Of a stretch of DNA of 64,000 nt, positions 1 through 10,815 are shown in pieces (positions within the stretch are counted from its first letter, which is position 1; each line of letters opens with the position of its first letter). The notes under the pieces are model-generated. The model was not told where the DNA came from, did not search any database, and worked only from the letters and a program-made list of their open reading frames with translations. This DNA is from Rapana venosa. Lineage: Eukaryota; Mollusca; Gastropoda; Neogastropoda; Muricidae. Location: positions 48,137,831 through 48,201,830 of the forward strand of contig CM054158.1 in assembly GCA_028751875.1 (NCBI GenBank), in the 5' to 3' direction. Made by a program: the position numbers and the translations under genes.

Positions 1-139
1 AAACTTCTACTAAAAACTCAAGCACAATCTTGTGTAAGAGAGTTCCTTTGATTATGGACAAACAGCAACATTATAACACTACAGATCCCTCTTGCAGCAC
101 TAAGCCTCAAGTCTCTGGTACAGTCTTAACCCCTTTTAC

Positions 140-236
140 TTTGCAATGCTACCTTCATGGTAGGCAAAAACGTTTGTATGTACACATATAATCTCCCAAT
201 GGTGAACCTTGGAGCTCTGGATGAGAAACAACAGCA
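140..236 (+). repeat. Dispersed SINE module P, fragment
   Basis: Degenerate copy of a ~100 bp module that recurs at 9948-10070 (minus), 16425-16530 (plus), 47403-47510 (plus) and 48605-48715 (minus). The shared landmarks are a GGTAGGCAAAAACG-like segment, then CCAATGGTGAACC, then GGAGCTCT. At the 9.9-10.5 kb locus it lies downstream of a tRNA-like head, so it is probably the 3' part of a SINE (called SINE-2 here). Nothing else is recognised in bases 1-430. Confidence 0.5.
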
Positions 237-439
237 AAAATTGTGATGTACAATTAACAGGCTGACCAAACACTTAACTCTAAAAGCCTTTCAGCGGCAA
301 AAAGCTCACTGGAGGCCTTAATCAGTAGGCAGCCGTTTCTTGTTCCCTAGCCCTGTTTGTGAAAAAGTGTCACTAACTGATTGGCATCATTAAATAAGCA
401 AATAAGTCCATTTGCAATTCAGATGAATGTCTCTCTGTA

Positions 440-505
440 CACACACGCATGCATGCATGCACACACACACACACACACACATTCACACACACACACACAG
501 TGACA
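440..505. repeat. CA-rich microsatellite
   Basis: Interrupted (CA)n with GCATGCATGCA motifs at its left end. Confidence 0.9.
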
Positions 506-764
506 CATACATACAATACATGACTGCTTTGAAAATTTTGGGGGAAAACTTTTGTTGCAAATCTGTTTCAATTAACTTTGATATTCTGATGTTACTCAGT
601 TGATATTGTTACACATGCATACATGCGCACACACTACAGGTGATAAAACACAAACTTTCAGTCACACACAAGTATCTGCTTTTCTCTTGCATTTCTCCCT
701 ATCAATCTCCTTTTGTCTAATATCACTAATAGTGAAAAGAAATTAAATCAAAAGAACAAATGAA

Positions 765-868
765 CACTCACGCATACATGCACACACGCATACTAACACT
801 CACACACACACACACACGCACGCACACACACACACGCTCATGCACACACAACATACACACACACACTT
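765..868. repeat. Interrupted CA microsatellite
   Basis: CA/CGCA/CTCA repeats. The bases between this tract and the previous one, and on to 1020, show no recognisable gene or mobile element. Confidence 0.85.
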
Positions 869-1021
869 AACATTTGACATTCCTACAGATTTACTGTTAA
901 GTCCTATAGGGCATTTATTGTAGTTCTTGTAGCTCTTTATGAATTTCAATTTGGTTTTTTTCATTTATGTTCTTGATCTGTTCATGTTAAGAATACTATT
1001 TCCTTTGTTATTACTATTTAT

Positions 1022-1585
1022 TACACACATGAGTGTGTGCACGCATGCATGCACACATGCACACACAGAGAGTATATCTCTCTCTCATATTCAGTCTCCT
1101 ATGTTAGGGTCGACTGGTATCACTTAAAAGTGGAAAGACATTTAAATTGAAGACTTACACATACACACACACACACACGCATGCACACACGCATGCACGC
1201 ACATATGCACGCATGCATACGCACACACACAAATTGCAGCATGCATGAAAATGGCTCAATGCACTTTAAAGGACACTATTTACACTGGCCTGAACAGAAC
1301 CTGCCCCACACACTGGCCATCCAGTCTACTGTCTAGTCTAGGGCCAGTCAATCACACAGGCATGCAACCTTGCTCTTTGGACAAACATGAGTTTCCATGC
1401 TGCTGGGCATACATGCATGCATGCAGGCATGCATGAACACACGCACACACACAAACACACAAACACACTCACATGCATGCACACATGCACACACACAGGC
1501 ATGCATGTGTAAATGCATGAACATGTACAAACACATGAACACACTCACATGTGCGCACATACACACACACACACACACACAGATA
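1022..1585. repeat. CA / TGCA-rich microsatellite cluster
   Basis: Several blocks of CA, GCATGCA and ACACG repeats (1022-1080, 1155-1235, 1405-1585) separated by short unique DNA. Reading frames here are long only because the repeat lacks stop codons; they encode low-complexity His/Thr or Cys/Val. Confidence 0.85.
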
Positions 1586-1598
1586 GCACATAACCTTT

Positions 1599-1832
1599 GG
1601 ATGAGACTATAAACCGAGGCCCTGTGTGCGAACGCATGCAGAACATCTTGCGCACACGTTAAATCTTGTTCCGCTTTTCGTAAGAGTAGGCCATTGTGTG
1701 CCGGTGGGAACGGATGACAAAATTTACAAGACTGCAAACACGCGGGGACTGGATGTAAAAAAGCACATAAGTGCTTATTCCGTTATCCTTGATATATATA
1801 AAAGAATAAATAAATAATAAATAAATAAAATA
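1599..1832 (+). mobile_element. SINE-1, headless copy
   Basis: Starts at the GGATGAGACTATAAACCGAG core and runs through conserved blocks (TTCCGCTTTTCGTAAGAGT, GGCCATTGTGTGCCGGTGGG) to the 3' stem-loop AAGCACATAAGTGCTT and an AATAAATAAATA tail. The tRNA-like head seen in the full copy at 10816-11155 is absent. The copy sits directly beside a (CA)n tract. Confidence 0.85.
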
Positions 1833-1863
1833 ACCTAACCCAAAGCATAAAACAGGTAAGTTT

Positions 1864-2046
1864 TACACACACACACTCTCTCTCTCACTCACTCACTCAC
1901 ACACAAACACACATAGTGGCATACTCACACACACACACTCTCACTCACTCACTCTCACTCACACACAAACACACTCACACACAGTACACACACACACACA
2001 CAGTACACACACGCACACACAACACACACACACACACACACACACA
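1864..2046. repeat. CA / CTCA microsatellite
   Basis: Compound CA, CTCA and CAAACACA repeats. The following 2050-2530 holds no recognised feature. Confidence 0.9.
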
Positions 2047-2535
2047 AAGGAGGGTCACTGCCAGCAAGCAAGCAGAAAATCCCAACATGTCTCGTCTGAA
2101 TGCGAAAGACAAATATCTGACGTCCGAACCAGGAGCAAGAGAGCAAAGAACAAACGTGACAGCATGGAAACTTTGTGGCTCATCTTTACCAAGTTTCCCA
2201 CTTCACCAGGAGTAGTATATATAAGTTAACGAGGAATACTAGTATACAGGTTCACCCTTTAAGCTGATCCCACAATATACTAAGTACTGGCAAAACAAAC
2301 AACTAACTGTGACTATAGTATTACAAATTCATGGAAGATGTGCAGACGTTAAACGGCTTTTTCTCAGAATACAACTTTAATGTTATTCATAGTAGTCTAA
2401 GAATCGTGTGTCAAGACTGATAAATCCTGAAGTTCTGAGAAAAAATGGGACTCTGCCTTGAATCATAATGATTTGAGAAGCATGCAAGTACATTTTATAT
2501 TTATAATGATACAATGTACATACCTACCCACCTTC

Positions 2536-2732
2536 TCTCTCACACACATGCACACACTCACACACACACACACGCAAACAAACACACAAAATCTGTACAC
2601 ACACACACAACACACACACACACACACATACACACACAATCTGTACACACACACACACGCACAACCACACACCCACAAGAGCACATTTTAAACTCATTTC
2701 AGCAACTCCACCAAAAACCAACCTCTTATCTC

Positions 2733-2764
<32 letters not shown>
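2536..2764. repeat. CA microsatellite cluster
   Basis: Interrupted CA repeats with a twice-repeated AATCTGTACACAC insert, ending in a purer (CA)n at about 2733-2764. Confidence 0.9.
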
Positions 2765-2767
<3 letters not shown>

Positions 2768-2769
2768 TA

Positions 2770-3790
2770 CATACAGTCAGGCCTGACAATCCGCAAGTCC
2801 CATAACCTGAGCTGAACCCCAGAAAGCAAACCCCTTCATCCTCCACCTGAGTTTAAATACCCTTAGACTCTTCAACCAGCATTTTTTCCCTGTCCACCCA
2901 CACCCACTGCCCCCACACACAGTAAATTTACACCCCCTGTGTGACAGGGAGGGTTGGTTTCACAGAGCTTTGTCATCCGGCCTGGACAGGATGTCTGTCC
3001 ACCTGTGACAACTCCGCTATTTTGAATCAATCCCTGTCATGCATTTTTCTACTGTGTTTTTTTCTCTTTTTTTATGAGTGAAAGAAAGTGGAGGTTTCAA
3101 CAAAAAAATTTTTTTAAGAAAGAACGGTGAGATGGAAATAAGAACAGAGGAAAGATCAAACAGTAGATTTTCATCATCATAAAAAAAAAAGGTTACTTGA
3201 TCATATATGGTTTTATACCTTTTTAGAGGTAGAAGTGCAATAAATTACAATGCTTGATATCAGATCTTTGTTTTTTCAGGGTGTTTTTTTTTATAAAGTT
3301 TCATATAAGACAACTTTAGATTAAAGTAAGGGTGTGTGTGTCTGTGTGGGTGTGTAATTGCATGAATGTGTGTGTCTGTTTGTCAGTCTGTCTGTCTGCC
3401 TGCCTGTTTGGCCTATTGTTATTTGTTGTTTTTACACTGTTCCTTCTCAAACTTTTGTAATCAAGTTTATCCATTACATTTTTATTTTAAAAAAAAGACA
3501 CCCAACCTAAAGATTTTGACTTTTCACCAAAGGTTATGTCAAGTCATGTTTTTACTTCCATACCTAGAACTGAAACCAAAACTCTTAATAGCTCACCTCA
3601 TAGCAAGAAAACATTACAATATCTGATTACAGGAGCTCATTGGACTTCATGTCTTGCACATGTCAGTAAGCATGTTAACCAGAAGAGTACAGTTCAGTAT
3701 ATACCCACTTTGCTCTATATTTAGATACAGGATGCCATCTGCCACTTCTAAGAATAAATCATTCTTTCAGGCTCCAGAGTTAAAATAAAC
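2770..3790. other. No gene recognised
   Basis: AT-rich unique-looking DNA with a short GT/CTGT tract near 3330-3410. The reading frames are short, open by chance and without family resemblance. Confidence 0.6.
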
Positions 3791-3791
3791 T

Positions 3792-3792
<1 letters not shown>

Positions 3793-3863
<71 letters not shown>
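3793..3863. repeat. (TC)n microsatellite, about 35 units
   Basis: Uninterrupted CT/TC dinucleotide run followed by an AACTGAACTGAACTGAA short repeat. Confidence 0.97.
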
Positions 3864-3864
<1 letters not shown>

Positions 3865-4074
3865 AATGAACCGAACTGAACTGAACTGAATTAACCTGAA
3901 CTGTAACATTTAATAATGATTTTTGTACATGTCTTATGTCTGCAATAACTGACAAATTATGAAGCATGTGAGTAAGTTTGCAAGTCAGAGACAGAGAGAG
4001 ACAGACAGGCAGACAGACAGATACACACAGTCACAAACAGAGATATAGAGTCCGAGTTTTATGAAAATGTGTGT

Positions 4075-4166
4075 GTGAGAGTATGACTATGAGTGTGTGA
4101 GTGTGTGTGAGTGTGGTTGTGTGTGTGTAGTGTGTGTGTGTGTGTGTGTGTGGTGTGTGAGTGAGT

Positions 4167-4208
<42 letters not shown>

Positions 4209-4225
4209 TGTCTGTGTGTGTGTGT
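4075..4225. repeat. GT microsatellite
   Basis: GT repeats interrupted by GA and GGTG. Confidence 0.95.
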
Positions 4226-4227
4226 TT

Positions 4228-4312
4228 CAAAGTCAATGTCAACATCAAAGTCAAACTTTTATTTTCAGATGGTACATTGAATAAGCAGTGCATTTGCTTT
4301 TTTTCATCAAGC
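4228..4312 (-). repeat. LINE/SINE 3'-tail module T
   Basis: A ~45 bp module (plus-strand landmarks CAAACTTTTATTTTCAGATGG then ACATTGAATAAGCA) that recurs at about 14083-14125, 42917-42962 and 46178-46224. It looks like the 3' end of a retroposon read on the minus strand. The family is not identified. Confidence 0.45.
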
Positions 4313-4523
4313 CATCTATCTAAAGAAAAAAGAGAGAGAAAACAAGATAATATATATATGCAGAAATAGAATAAAAAACCTAATCAATGGTAAACCATAC
4401 AAATCAAACAAGAGAAGACAATAATATATGCATACATGGAATTAAAAACAAAACAAAAAACCCTGAACAATATTAAACCATACAATTCAAATAATTAAAA
4501 AATCTGGAAAATATATCCACCAT

Positions 4524-4650
4524 TGTGTGTGTGCGTGTGTGTGTGTGTGCGTGTGTGTATCTGTGTGTGACCACAAGATTTGCTGGTGTGTGTGTGTTGT
4601 TATTGCTTCGATTTTACGTCTGTTCACTCAAAATGATATTAGACGATGGG
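4524..4650 (+). repeat. GT microsatellite plus hairpin module
   Basis: A GT tract is followed at 4612-4647 by a short imperfect palindrome (CGTCT..TCACT...AGTGA..AGACG in the best copy at 21221-21252). The same module occurs near 19909-19936 and 26379-26412, and usually has GT or GTT repeats just 5' of it. Confidence 0.5.
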
Positions 4651-4864
4651 AAGGGGAAGGGGAGGGGACATTGATGTTGATGGTTGTGTGCTGTGAAATT
4701 GGTATCTGTTGCTAAATATCCTAGGTAGTATACAGAAAAAGGCTAAGCAATGATAACAAATAAATACATAAGAAATGCTAATGCGATCTATAACTATAAC
4801 AAATGTCCTATAGGACTGTTCATTAAAGATTTTGTTATACGAAATGCCAAATTAATATTTTTAA

Positions 4865-4865
<1 letters not shown>

Positions 4866-4941
<76 letters not shown>

Positions 4942-4950
4942 TGTGTGTGT
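4866..4950. repeat. (GT)n microsatellite, about 36 units
   Basis: Nearly pure GT run from 4866 to 4938, then GAGTGTGTGTGTAG. Confidence 0.97.
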
Positions 4951-4959
4951 AGTGTGAGA

Positions 4960-6050
4960 CACAAGATTTGCTGGTATCAGTGGTATGTTTCCCCCTGGCA
5001 TCATACAGAAGTAACATCATAAAGCAAAGAATCTAAATTAGAATACTGTCAAACTGTATTTTTCTGCATATAATTCATAGTTTATCAAGTCTGACGAGCA
5101 CTTTATCAAATAGAGTGCTGGGAGCACTCTATTTGATATAAGGTCCTTGAATTAAAAATGCTAGGTGATTTGAATGAACACAAGATTATCACTACTCTAC
5201 TGGAAAGAATTTTGCTGATTATACATTAACAGTCTTCACTTCAATTTGTTTTTGATTGGGGGGGGGGGGGGAGGGTCCTGATACCATTATACACTGACAA
5301 AGCCAAGGTACCTTTCATCCTTTGTTTATCTGTCCATAGTTTCAATTTTTCATCAGTTCTGAGTATAAATTGTATAGTGTTCTACAAACTTGTATAAAGA
5401 ACTATATGCTAGACCCCCCACCCCTATATAGTATATGCTAGACCCCCCCCCCCCCCCCTTCGCAATCAAAAACAGAACAGAAATTAAATGGTGCTATATT
5501 ATGGTTTAATTGGGTTTTTCTTTTAACCAATACATATATATACAGTAACTCAACTGAAAAGAGAGTAAAGTAATAATTATTACATCTTTGACAGTAACTG
5601 GATGAAATGATTGTGAGAAAATTCTACTATAGATGCTTTTTATTCTTTGTTTTTGTTTGTTTGTTGTTTTTAATCCATGCTGAAAATCAAGCAAAAATTA
5701 CTTCTTGAGACAACTGATATGCATCAATGGAGCCACTCCACTGACATTTCAGGGTACTTAAGAGTATGTCATTGTCTTCCAATACAAAATTTTAGGGTAC
5801 TAAATATTATGTTATTGTCTTGCAAAGTTGCAATACAAGTTCTTGAATAACTTGCTAAATGATCACTGGCATAACTGAAACTTTCAGAAAAATTGTACCA
5901 TTTACAGCAATCTTGGGCAGTGCTGTACAACTACAAACAAAACTACTTGAGAAAAGAAAGAAAACAAATGTTTCTGTTGTTCAGCTCTGGCAAATGATAA
6001 AAAGTGAAAAACATGACAAACCTGTAACAGTCAAAAATATGACATAATTA
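4960..6050. other. No gene recognised
   Basis: AT-rich DNA with short G- and C-runs near 5249-5273 and 5403-5459. The GAGTGCT/AGCACTC inverted pair near 5108-5130 is a small local palindrome. No coding similarity is seen. Confidence 0.55.
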
Positions 6051-6052
6051 TC

Positions 6053-6143
6053 ATTATGTGATAAGAAATGATCAAAGGGAGCTATTATGTGATGAGAAAT
6101 GATCAAAGGGAGCTATTATGTGATAAGAAATGATCAAAGGGAG
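6053..6143 (+). repeat. 31-bp tandem repeat, three copies
   Basis: Units start at 6053, 6084 and 6115 with ATTATGTGAT and carry AAATGATCAAAGGGAG. Copies differ by one A/G change, so the array is recent. Confidence 0.95.
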
Positions 6144-6383
6144 TAAACCTTTCCTTCGTACAACCTCTCACTCTTAGCAGCTTATGCAGACTGTTCTTTC
6201 TAACTAAATATAAACAAATTCAATAGCAGTTCAACGTGTAAGTTGTCCTACAGAGTGGTAAACTATTGTACTGATCAATCTCACATTGATAAATCAAAAT
6301 ATTTGTATATCATTTGACATGTGAGGTATGGGCATCAGAAATTAATTCTCCTCGCCCAGAATGGAATGATGGTTTAGACCTAC

Positions 6384-6543
6384 CTTCAAAACGGCGTTTA
6401 GTAAAAATCGCAGGTCTTATCGGTGGGTCAGCCCAGAGCAGTCTGTTATCTCGTCTCCAGCAGACGACACACACCTTTCCAAACTTTGACAACACGCGAG
6501 ACTGCCGGCAACTAAAACAGGAAGTGACACGTGTCACCCTCAT
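6384..6543 (-). CDS. Candidate first coding exon, unknown protein
   Basis: On the minus strand an ATG at 6543-6541 opens a frame of 53 codons that runs to a consensus splice donor: TTTTGAAG followed by GTAGGT (plus-strand ACCTAC at 6378-6383). The peptide is basic, with two CxxC pairs (CFSC near residues 9-12, CVVC near 25-28) and a KRRFE end. GC content is higher than in the flanks, and a palindromic E-box plus an ETS-like site lie at its start. No family is recognised and no second exon was found downstream on the minus strand. The opposite strand is also open here (6314-6553), so strand choice is uncertain. Confidence 0.25.
6524..6537. promoter_or_regulatory. 14-bp palindrome with E-box, ETS-like site adjacent
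   Basis: GTGACACGTGTCAC is a perfect palindrome centred on CACGTG, and overlaps a CAGGAAGTG ETS-type site immediately 5' on the plus strand. CACGTG and ETS motifs are typical of animal housekeeping promoters. Its use here is inferred. Confidence 0.35.
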
Positions 6544-6690
6544 TGCTAGATGAAATCCTGCCGATCACTTTATATAGTTCTAACTATTTTTCTGTTTGTT
6601 TGCCTGTTAAATATTTCGTAAATTATGTCTATAGCATATGTTATCCAAAAATATTAAGTTATATATTTCTACATACCTTGTTGTATGCAG

Positions 6691-6790
6691 AAACCACAAG
6701 AAATCTACAGATCCAGAGGCACGTAGACGTATGGCGCAGGAATTCACCTATAGAAGATATCGTCTGCTTCGATCAGCCACGCAACTGAAA
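6691..6790 (+). CDS. Candidate internal exon, Arg-rich, unknown
   Basis: A pyrimidine-rich stretch ending TTGTATGCAG could be a splice acceptor, followed by an open 100-nt stretch encoding a charged peptide containing STDPEARRRMAQEF and YRRYRLLRSATQLK. A possible GTAAAC donor follows at 6791. The composition is more protein-like than in the surrounding AT-rich DNA. It lies ~150 bp from the palindromic promoter-like patch, so a short plus-strand gene start is conceivable. No family recognised. Confidence 0.2.
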
Positions 6791-6799
6791 GTAAACGTG

Positions 6800-7170
6800 G
6801 ATATAATTTCTAAGTTATTTAGATCATACCGGCACGCTAATCAAAGTTTAAAATCTCTGCATTCTTGGGCATACTTGATCTTGCCAAAGTGTTACTTCCC
6901 GAAATCTTTCTTTTCTTATTCTTTACTTACTTACATAGTAATCGGTAGGCCCTATAAGCCTCTCAAAGGATGGTGTGATGATGAAATCACTAGCGTTCAG
7001 TAGGAAGGAAAAATATGCCGGAAAGTGCATAATTATTGATGGTACAGTCCGTAAATCGGATGGCCTCGCTGGGAGTCTAATAAAATCAAACCATCCATCC
7101 ATAAAATGAAATACTGAATTAAGAAAAGAAACACATGGCACGTTAGGAATTCTAAGTGGAAAGTCCAATG
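6800..7170. other. No gene recognised
   Basis: Unique-looking DNA without convincing coding similarity. Confidence 0.5.
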
Positions 7171-7174
7171 CCCC

Positions 7175-7206
<32 letters not shown>

Positions 7207-7270
7207 ACCCCCCCCCCATCCATCCCCCCCCCCCCCCCCCACCCCCCCCCTCCACCCGCCCCCCCCCCCT
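7171..7270. repeat. Imperfect poly-C tract, ~100 bp
   Basis: C runs broken by A, ATCCATC, T and G. G4 or i-motif potential is likely on the two strands. Confidence 0.95.
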
Positions 7271-7587
7271 CCGAATTTCACCTATTTATTATCATGTATT
7301 CATTACATAATTAGATGCTTTGTTGCGTTTTTCTGGGTTTTGTGGTGGGCTGTACGTTGAAACGCGCGGGTGTGTGTGTGTGCGTGCGTGTGTATGTGTG
7401 TGTTCTTCCTTTCATTTCTGTTCAGGTGTGATTGCATTCCGATACATCAATGATGGTATCAAAGTCGTAAAACTCATACCAGGATGCTACTTATCAGATC
7501 TAAAATAAACCGGACTTTTAAGTAGTAAGGTGGGTAGCCCCTTGCAATCATCATTAAGGGGGAGGGGGGGGGGGGGTCTACTGCTTG

Positions 7588-7591
<4 letters not shown>

Positions 7592-7626
<35 letters not shown>
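7592..7626. repeat. (TG)n microsatellite
   Basis: Pure GT run, preceded by a G-rich tract at 7560-7577. Confidence 0.95.
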
Positions 7627-7627
<1 letters not shown>

Positions 7628-7747
7628 CCCTATGGGACAAGAGCTTGATAACATGACATAAAATTTTTGTTCTGTCTATTCTGCCATGCACACTCAGCTG
7701 TAAAAAAAAAAAAAACATACAAAGAAAACATGATTAGGCCTGAGCCT

Positions 7748-7876
<129 letters not shown>

Positions 7877-7881
7877 TAAAT

Positions 7882-8114
7882 AGGTAAAGGTAAAGGAGTC
7901 CCATAACCTATAAGGTCGTAGGGGAGCGAGGCGTCAGAGACCTCACTTCTCTAGGGCCAGCATATTAGGGCGGCGCCCATCTCCTCTCCCTCGCTGCTTT
8001 ACCTTCCCTGACCCTAAAGAGGGCAGGTACCCATTTACAGCTGGGTGAACTGTACTGAAGCCAAGGCGCGCAAACGGTCACCCATCCAACTGGTAACCAC
8101 GCTCGACGCTGCTT
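7882..8114 (-). mobile_element. tRNA/5S chimeric SINE, 5'-truncated copy
   Basis: Minus-strand copy of the element at 37569-37872. It begins inside the 5S-derived part (on the minus strand AAGCAGCGTCGAGCGTGGTT, then GGATGGGTGACCG) and runs to the same 3' end with CCTTTACCTTTACC repeats. The tRNA-like A-box portion is missing. Coordinates follow the alignable region, and the end at ~8114 abuts TATATATA. Confidence 0.75.
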
Positions 8115-8228
8115 ATATATACACGCGGGCACGCACCCACGCACGCGCACAGTGTAGACAGAATCTGAGAACAGAACAGGTTCCCCCATGCCCCACCATC
8201 ACTCTTCCCTCCAGTCCTTTGTGATCAC

Positions 8229-8254
8229 CCTTACCCCCCCCCCCCCCCCCCCCC
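8229..8254. repeat. Poly-C tract
   Basis: About 20 consecutive C. Confidence 0.95.
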
Positions 8255-8274
8255 ACCACTGTTGTACAGACCCA

Positions 8275-8427
8275 GAAGAGAGAGAGAGAGAGAGAGAGAG
8301 AGATAAAAGAGAGAGGATGAAGAGTGAGAGAGGAGAGAGATGAAGAGAAGAGATGTATGAAGAGAGAGAGAGAGATGAAAGAACATGAGTAGATGAGAGA
8401 AGGATAAGATAGATAGATGGAGAAGAT

Positions 8428-8492
<65 letters not shown>
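8275..8492. repeat. (GA)n purine tract
   Basis: GA repeats with AAGAGATGA-type interruptions, about 215 bp of nearly pure purine on the plus strand. This is a mirror-repeat tract suited to triplex formation. Confidence 0.95.
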
Positions 8493-8496
<4 letters not shown>

Positions 8497-8677
8497 CAAT
8501 CTATCTTGGTTTCTTAAGTCTCTTTTTTTTTTAAACTGATTTGTATTGTGGTGGTTGTGGTTATACAAATAACATTGTGTTTGGTTTGGGTTGTTGTTGT
8601 TTTTTGTTTTGTTTTTTTTTGAGTGGGTGGGGTGTGCATCCTTATTTTCTCACTAAAATTCTAAGCAGTTCGGCAAC

Positions 8678-8678
8678 C

Positions 8679-8715
<37 letters not shown>

Positions 8716-8800
8716 CTTTCATCCCTTCATGTATGGGCCAATGGCCTTTTTGTGAAATAAAATCTTTGAGTTCGAGTCCGAGCTCTCTCTCTTCTCTCTG

Positions 8801-8847
<47 letters not shown>

Positions 8848-8925
8848 TCTCTCGCGCGCGCGGCGCGCGCGCGCGCGCTGGCTCGCGTGTGCATGCGTGC
8901 GTGCGTGCGTGTGTGTACTGTGCAT
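8678..8925. repeat. Poly-C, (TC)n, (CG)n, (TG)n compound tract
   Basis: Poly-C at 8680-8712, TC at 8781-8842, alternating CG at 8853-8880 and GTGC/GT to 8925. Alternating CG/TG favours Z-DNA. From 8926 to 9385 only G/T-rich low-complexity DNA is seen. Confidence 0.93.
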
Positions 8926-9385
8926 GGGGGTGCAAATTGCTTGTGTATACCTCCTAAGTCTGCTTATATAATATTTGTTTTGTGTAGTTTACTATTGCTG
9001 TTGCTTCCCATAAAAGCACAATGGATTTGTTGACGTTTCTTTCTGTTAGCCAAAATGATACTATTTACGTGGTTTGTTATCCTTAATATTATGGAGGTTT
9101 TGTTTTGTTTGGTTCTGTTTTGGTTTGTGTTTGGAGGGGGATTATTCTGTTGTCCCCTCTCCCCTTGTTGTTGCTGCTTTTATTTTGCTCTTGGTTTCTT
9201 TGCTATTTTGTCGTTGTTTCTGTGTTTTCTGTTTTGCTTTCTTTATTACTTGTTGTTGCTTTCTTTCTCTCTCTTTTCGGTGATTTTGGTGGGGGCTTTT
9301 GTGTAGATATTTGTTCTCGTATACTGTGTGAGTGTATTGCTATAGGCTTTATTTTATTTTATTATCATATAACCCCTAAGGGGGG

Positions 9386-9439
9386 GTACTGGATGTAAAA
9401 AAGCACATGGGTGCTTATTCATTATCCTCGAAATAAAAG

Positions 9440-9472
<33 letters not shown>
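9386..9472 (+). mobile_element. SINE-1 3' end remnant plus (TC)n
   Basis: The terminal part of SINE-1: TACTGGATGTAAAAAAGC, stem-loop AAGCACATGGGTGCTT, ATTATCCTCGA, then AATAAAAGAA and a (TC)n run from 9441. The remainder of the SINE is absent. Confidence 0.7.
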
Positions 9473-9476
<4 letters not shown>

Positions 9477-9815
9477 TCTTGCTGTCTCCCCTCTATTTTA
9501 TTTTACCCATATTACCTAATTATAATCAGTGTATCAGTTTTCATGTTAATATTTATTTATTTGAGAATTATATGTTTATCAGCATATCTCTTTTCTCAAC
9601 AAAAAATCTATGTATCTTTTGAAATCAATGCTCAAGTCAGTTAGGGATTATGTAATGTAAGGGGTTTTTTTCTTTTAAAGTCATGTTGTTCGTTGTTGTA
9701 GTATCATCATTTTTACCTGTTTTTCTAGTCCCTAATTCAGGCCAAGGGCCGATGAAAAAAAGCTATGGCTGCTTATTCTGTTCCCTTGAAAATAAAAAAT
9801 TCTTCATTCATTCAT

Positions 9816-9817
<2 letters not shown>

Positions 9818-9851
<34 letters not shown>

Positions 9852-9908
9852 ATTCATTACCTTAGCGCTGATTCTCATGTCTTTCATATCCTCTAGTTCA
9901 TTGTCTTC

Positions 9909-9943
<35 letters not shown>
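9818..9943. repeat. Two (TC)n microsatellites
   Basis: TC runs at about 9818-9846 and 9910-9942. The second abuts the 3' end of the SINE-2 copy read on the minus strand. Confidence 0.9.
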
Positions 9944-9946
<3 letters not shown>

Positions 9947-9947
9947 C

Positions 9948-10460
9948 CTCGGTTAAAACTCTAAGGTTTACCAATGGTGAGAGTTTACGTACTCGACCGT
10001 TTTCGCCCACCCTGAGGGTAGCCGCATTCCGACTTCGGGAATGTACGCTGGGTACGTTCGTGTTTCCGTAACCCATCGAACATTAACACGAATTACTTAT
10101 GAATCTTTCATGCGCATTTTGATCTTCTGCGTATGCATGATATGCGTGAAAGCACTTGCTGGTCTGCACTTGAAGTTGACCTGGGAGATCGTATTCGTCA
10201 CCGTCACCGTCACCGATCCCTCAGATTCCGAATCCTTTGGGGTGCCTTGGAGCTTTGTCAACCACCTTTCTCCAGTCCTCTCGTCTCTCAGCCGCCCTTA
10301 GGGTGTCTCTTAGGGAGATCGTATAAAAAATAAAAAATGAAAAATTAAAAAGCACCCTTAATTCACCAGACACTGCCGAGATTCGAACCCACGCTTTCGT
10401 AGACCCATGGGATTGAAGTCCGACGGTCTTAACCACTCGGCTATAGCAGTGTCGGGTGCA
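9948..10460 (-). mobile_element. SINE-2 with tRNA-Ser/Leu-like head, interrupted
   Basis: Read on the minus strand, the head (10456-10370) has GACACTG/CAGTGTC acceptor-like arms that pair perfectly over 7 bp, A box TAGCCGAGTGG and B box GGTTCGAATCT, with a variable-arm-sized insert as in class II tRNAs. Next come an AT-rich linker, the block CTTCAAGTGCAGACC (10159-10180 on the plus strand) and module P (9948-10070). A 119-bp LINE 3' end (10194-10312) has inserted in the middle with an 11-bp target duplication. A second copy with the same head is at 12000-12310. It is a retroposed head, not a functional tRNA gene: it is joined to repeat sequence and the anticodon stem does not pair well. Confidence 0.7.
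10194..10312 (-). mobile_element. RTE-like LINE 3' fragment inside SINE-2
   Basis: Minus-strand sequence encoding LRDTLRAAERREDWRKVVDK, the C-terminal end typical of RTE-like ORF2, then a 3' tail of GTGACG hexamers. It is flanked by the direct repeat GGGAGATCGTA at 10183-10193 and 10313-10323, a perfect 11-bp TSD. The uninterrupted target is visible in the sister SINE at about 12198-12215. A related, longer fragment lies at 11528-11975. Confidence 0.85.
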
Positions 10461-10815
10461 GACTTCACATTGTACGTACAGCTTCCTGAATCCGATCAGC
10501 AAAGGCGTGCGTGAGCAGTCCCAACGTGAAACAACACAAAATAAAAGCTATGGGGGGTAAAAAAAAAAGATTATTTTTTTAAAAAGGAAAACAAATAGGG
10601 TTAAAAGGTATTATCTGACTGACGAATGAAATGCTCTTTTATTCTAAACTATTACTTCCTTGTCTTGGGTTCACCAATTTTTTTTTTGGGGGGGGGTTGT
10701 TTTTTTTGTTGTTTTAACTATTGGGCCAGTCGGGTTTTTGGTTTGTTTTTTGGGGGGACGGGAATTGTTTGTTTTTGTTTGAGGTTTTTAGTAGTAGTAG
10801 TAGTAGTAGTAGTAT

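Noticed and set aside
8113..8568. 151-codon minus-strand frame rich in Ser and Leu
   Set aside because: Produced by the GA tract; the ends fall in poly-C and SINE sequence.
10370..10456. A possible functional tRNA-Ser/Leu gene
   Set aside because: A and B boxes and acceptor arms are good, but the anticodon stem pairs poorly and the same head occurs at 12.2-12.3 kb joined to the same non-tRNA body, so it is a SINE head.
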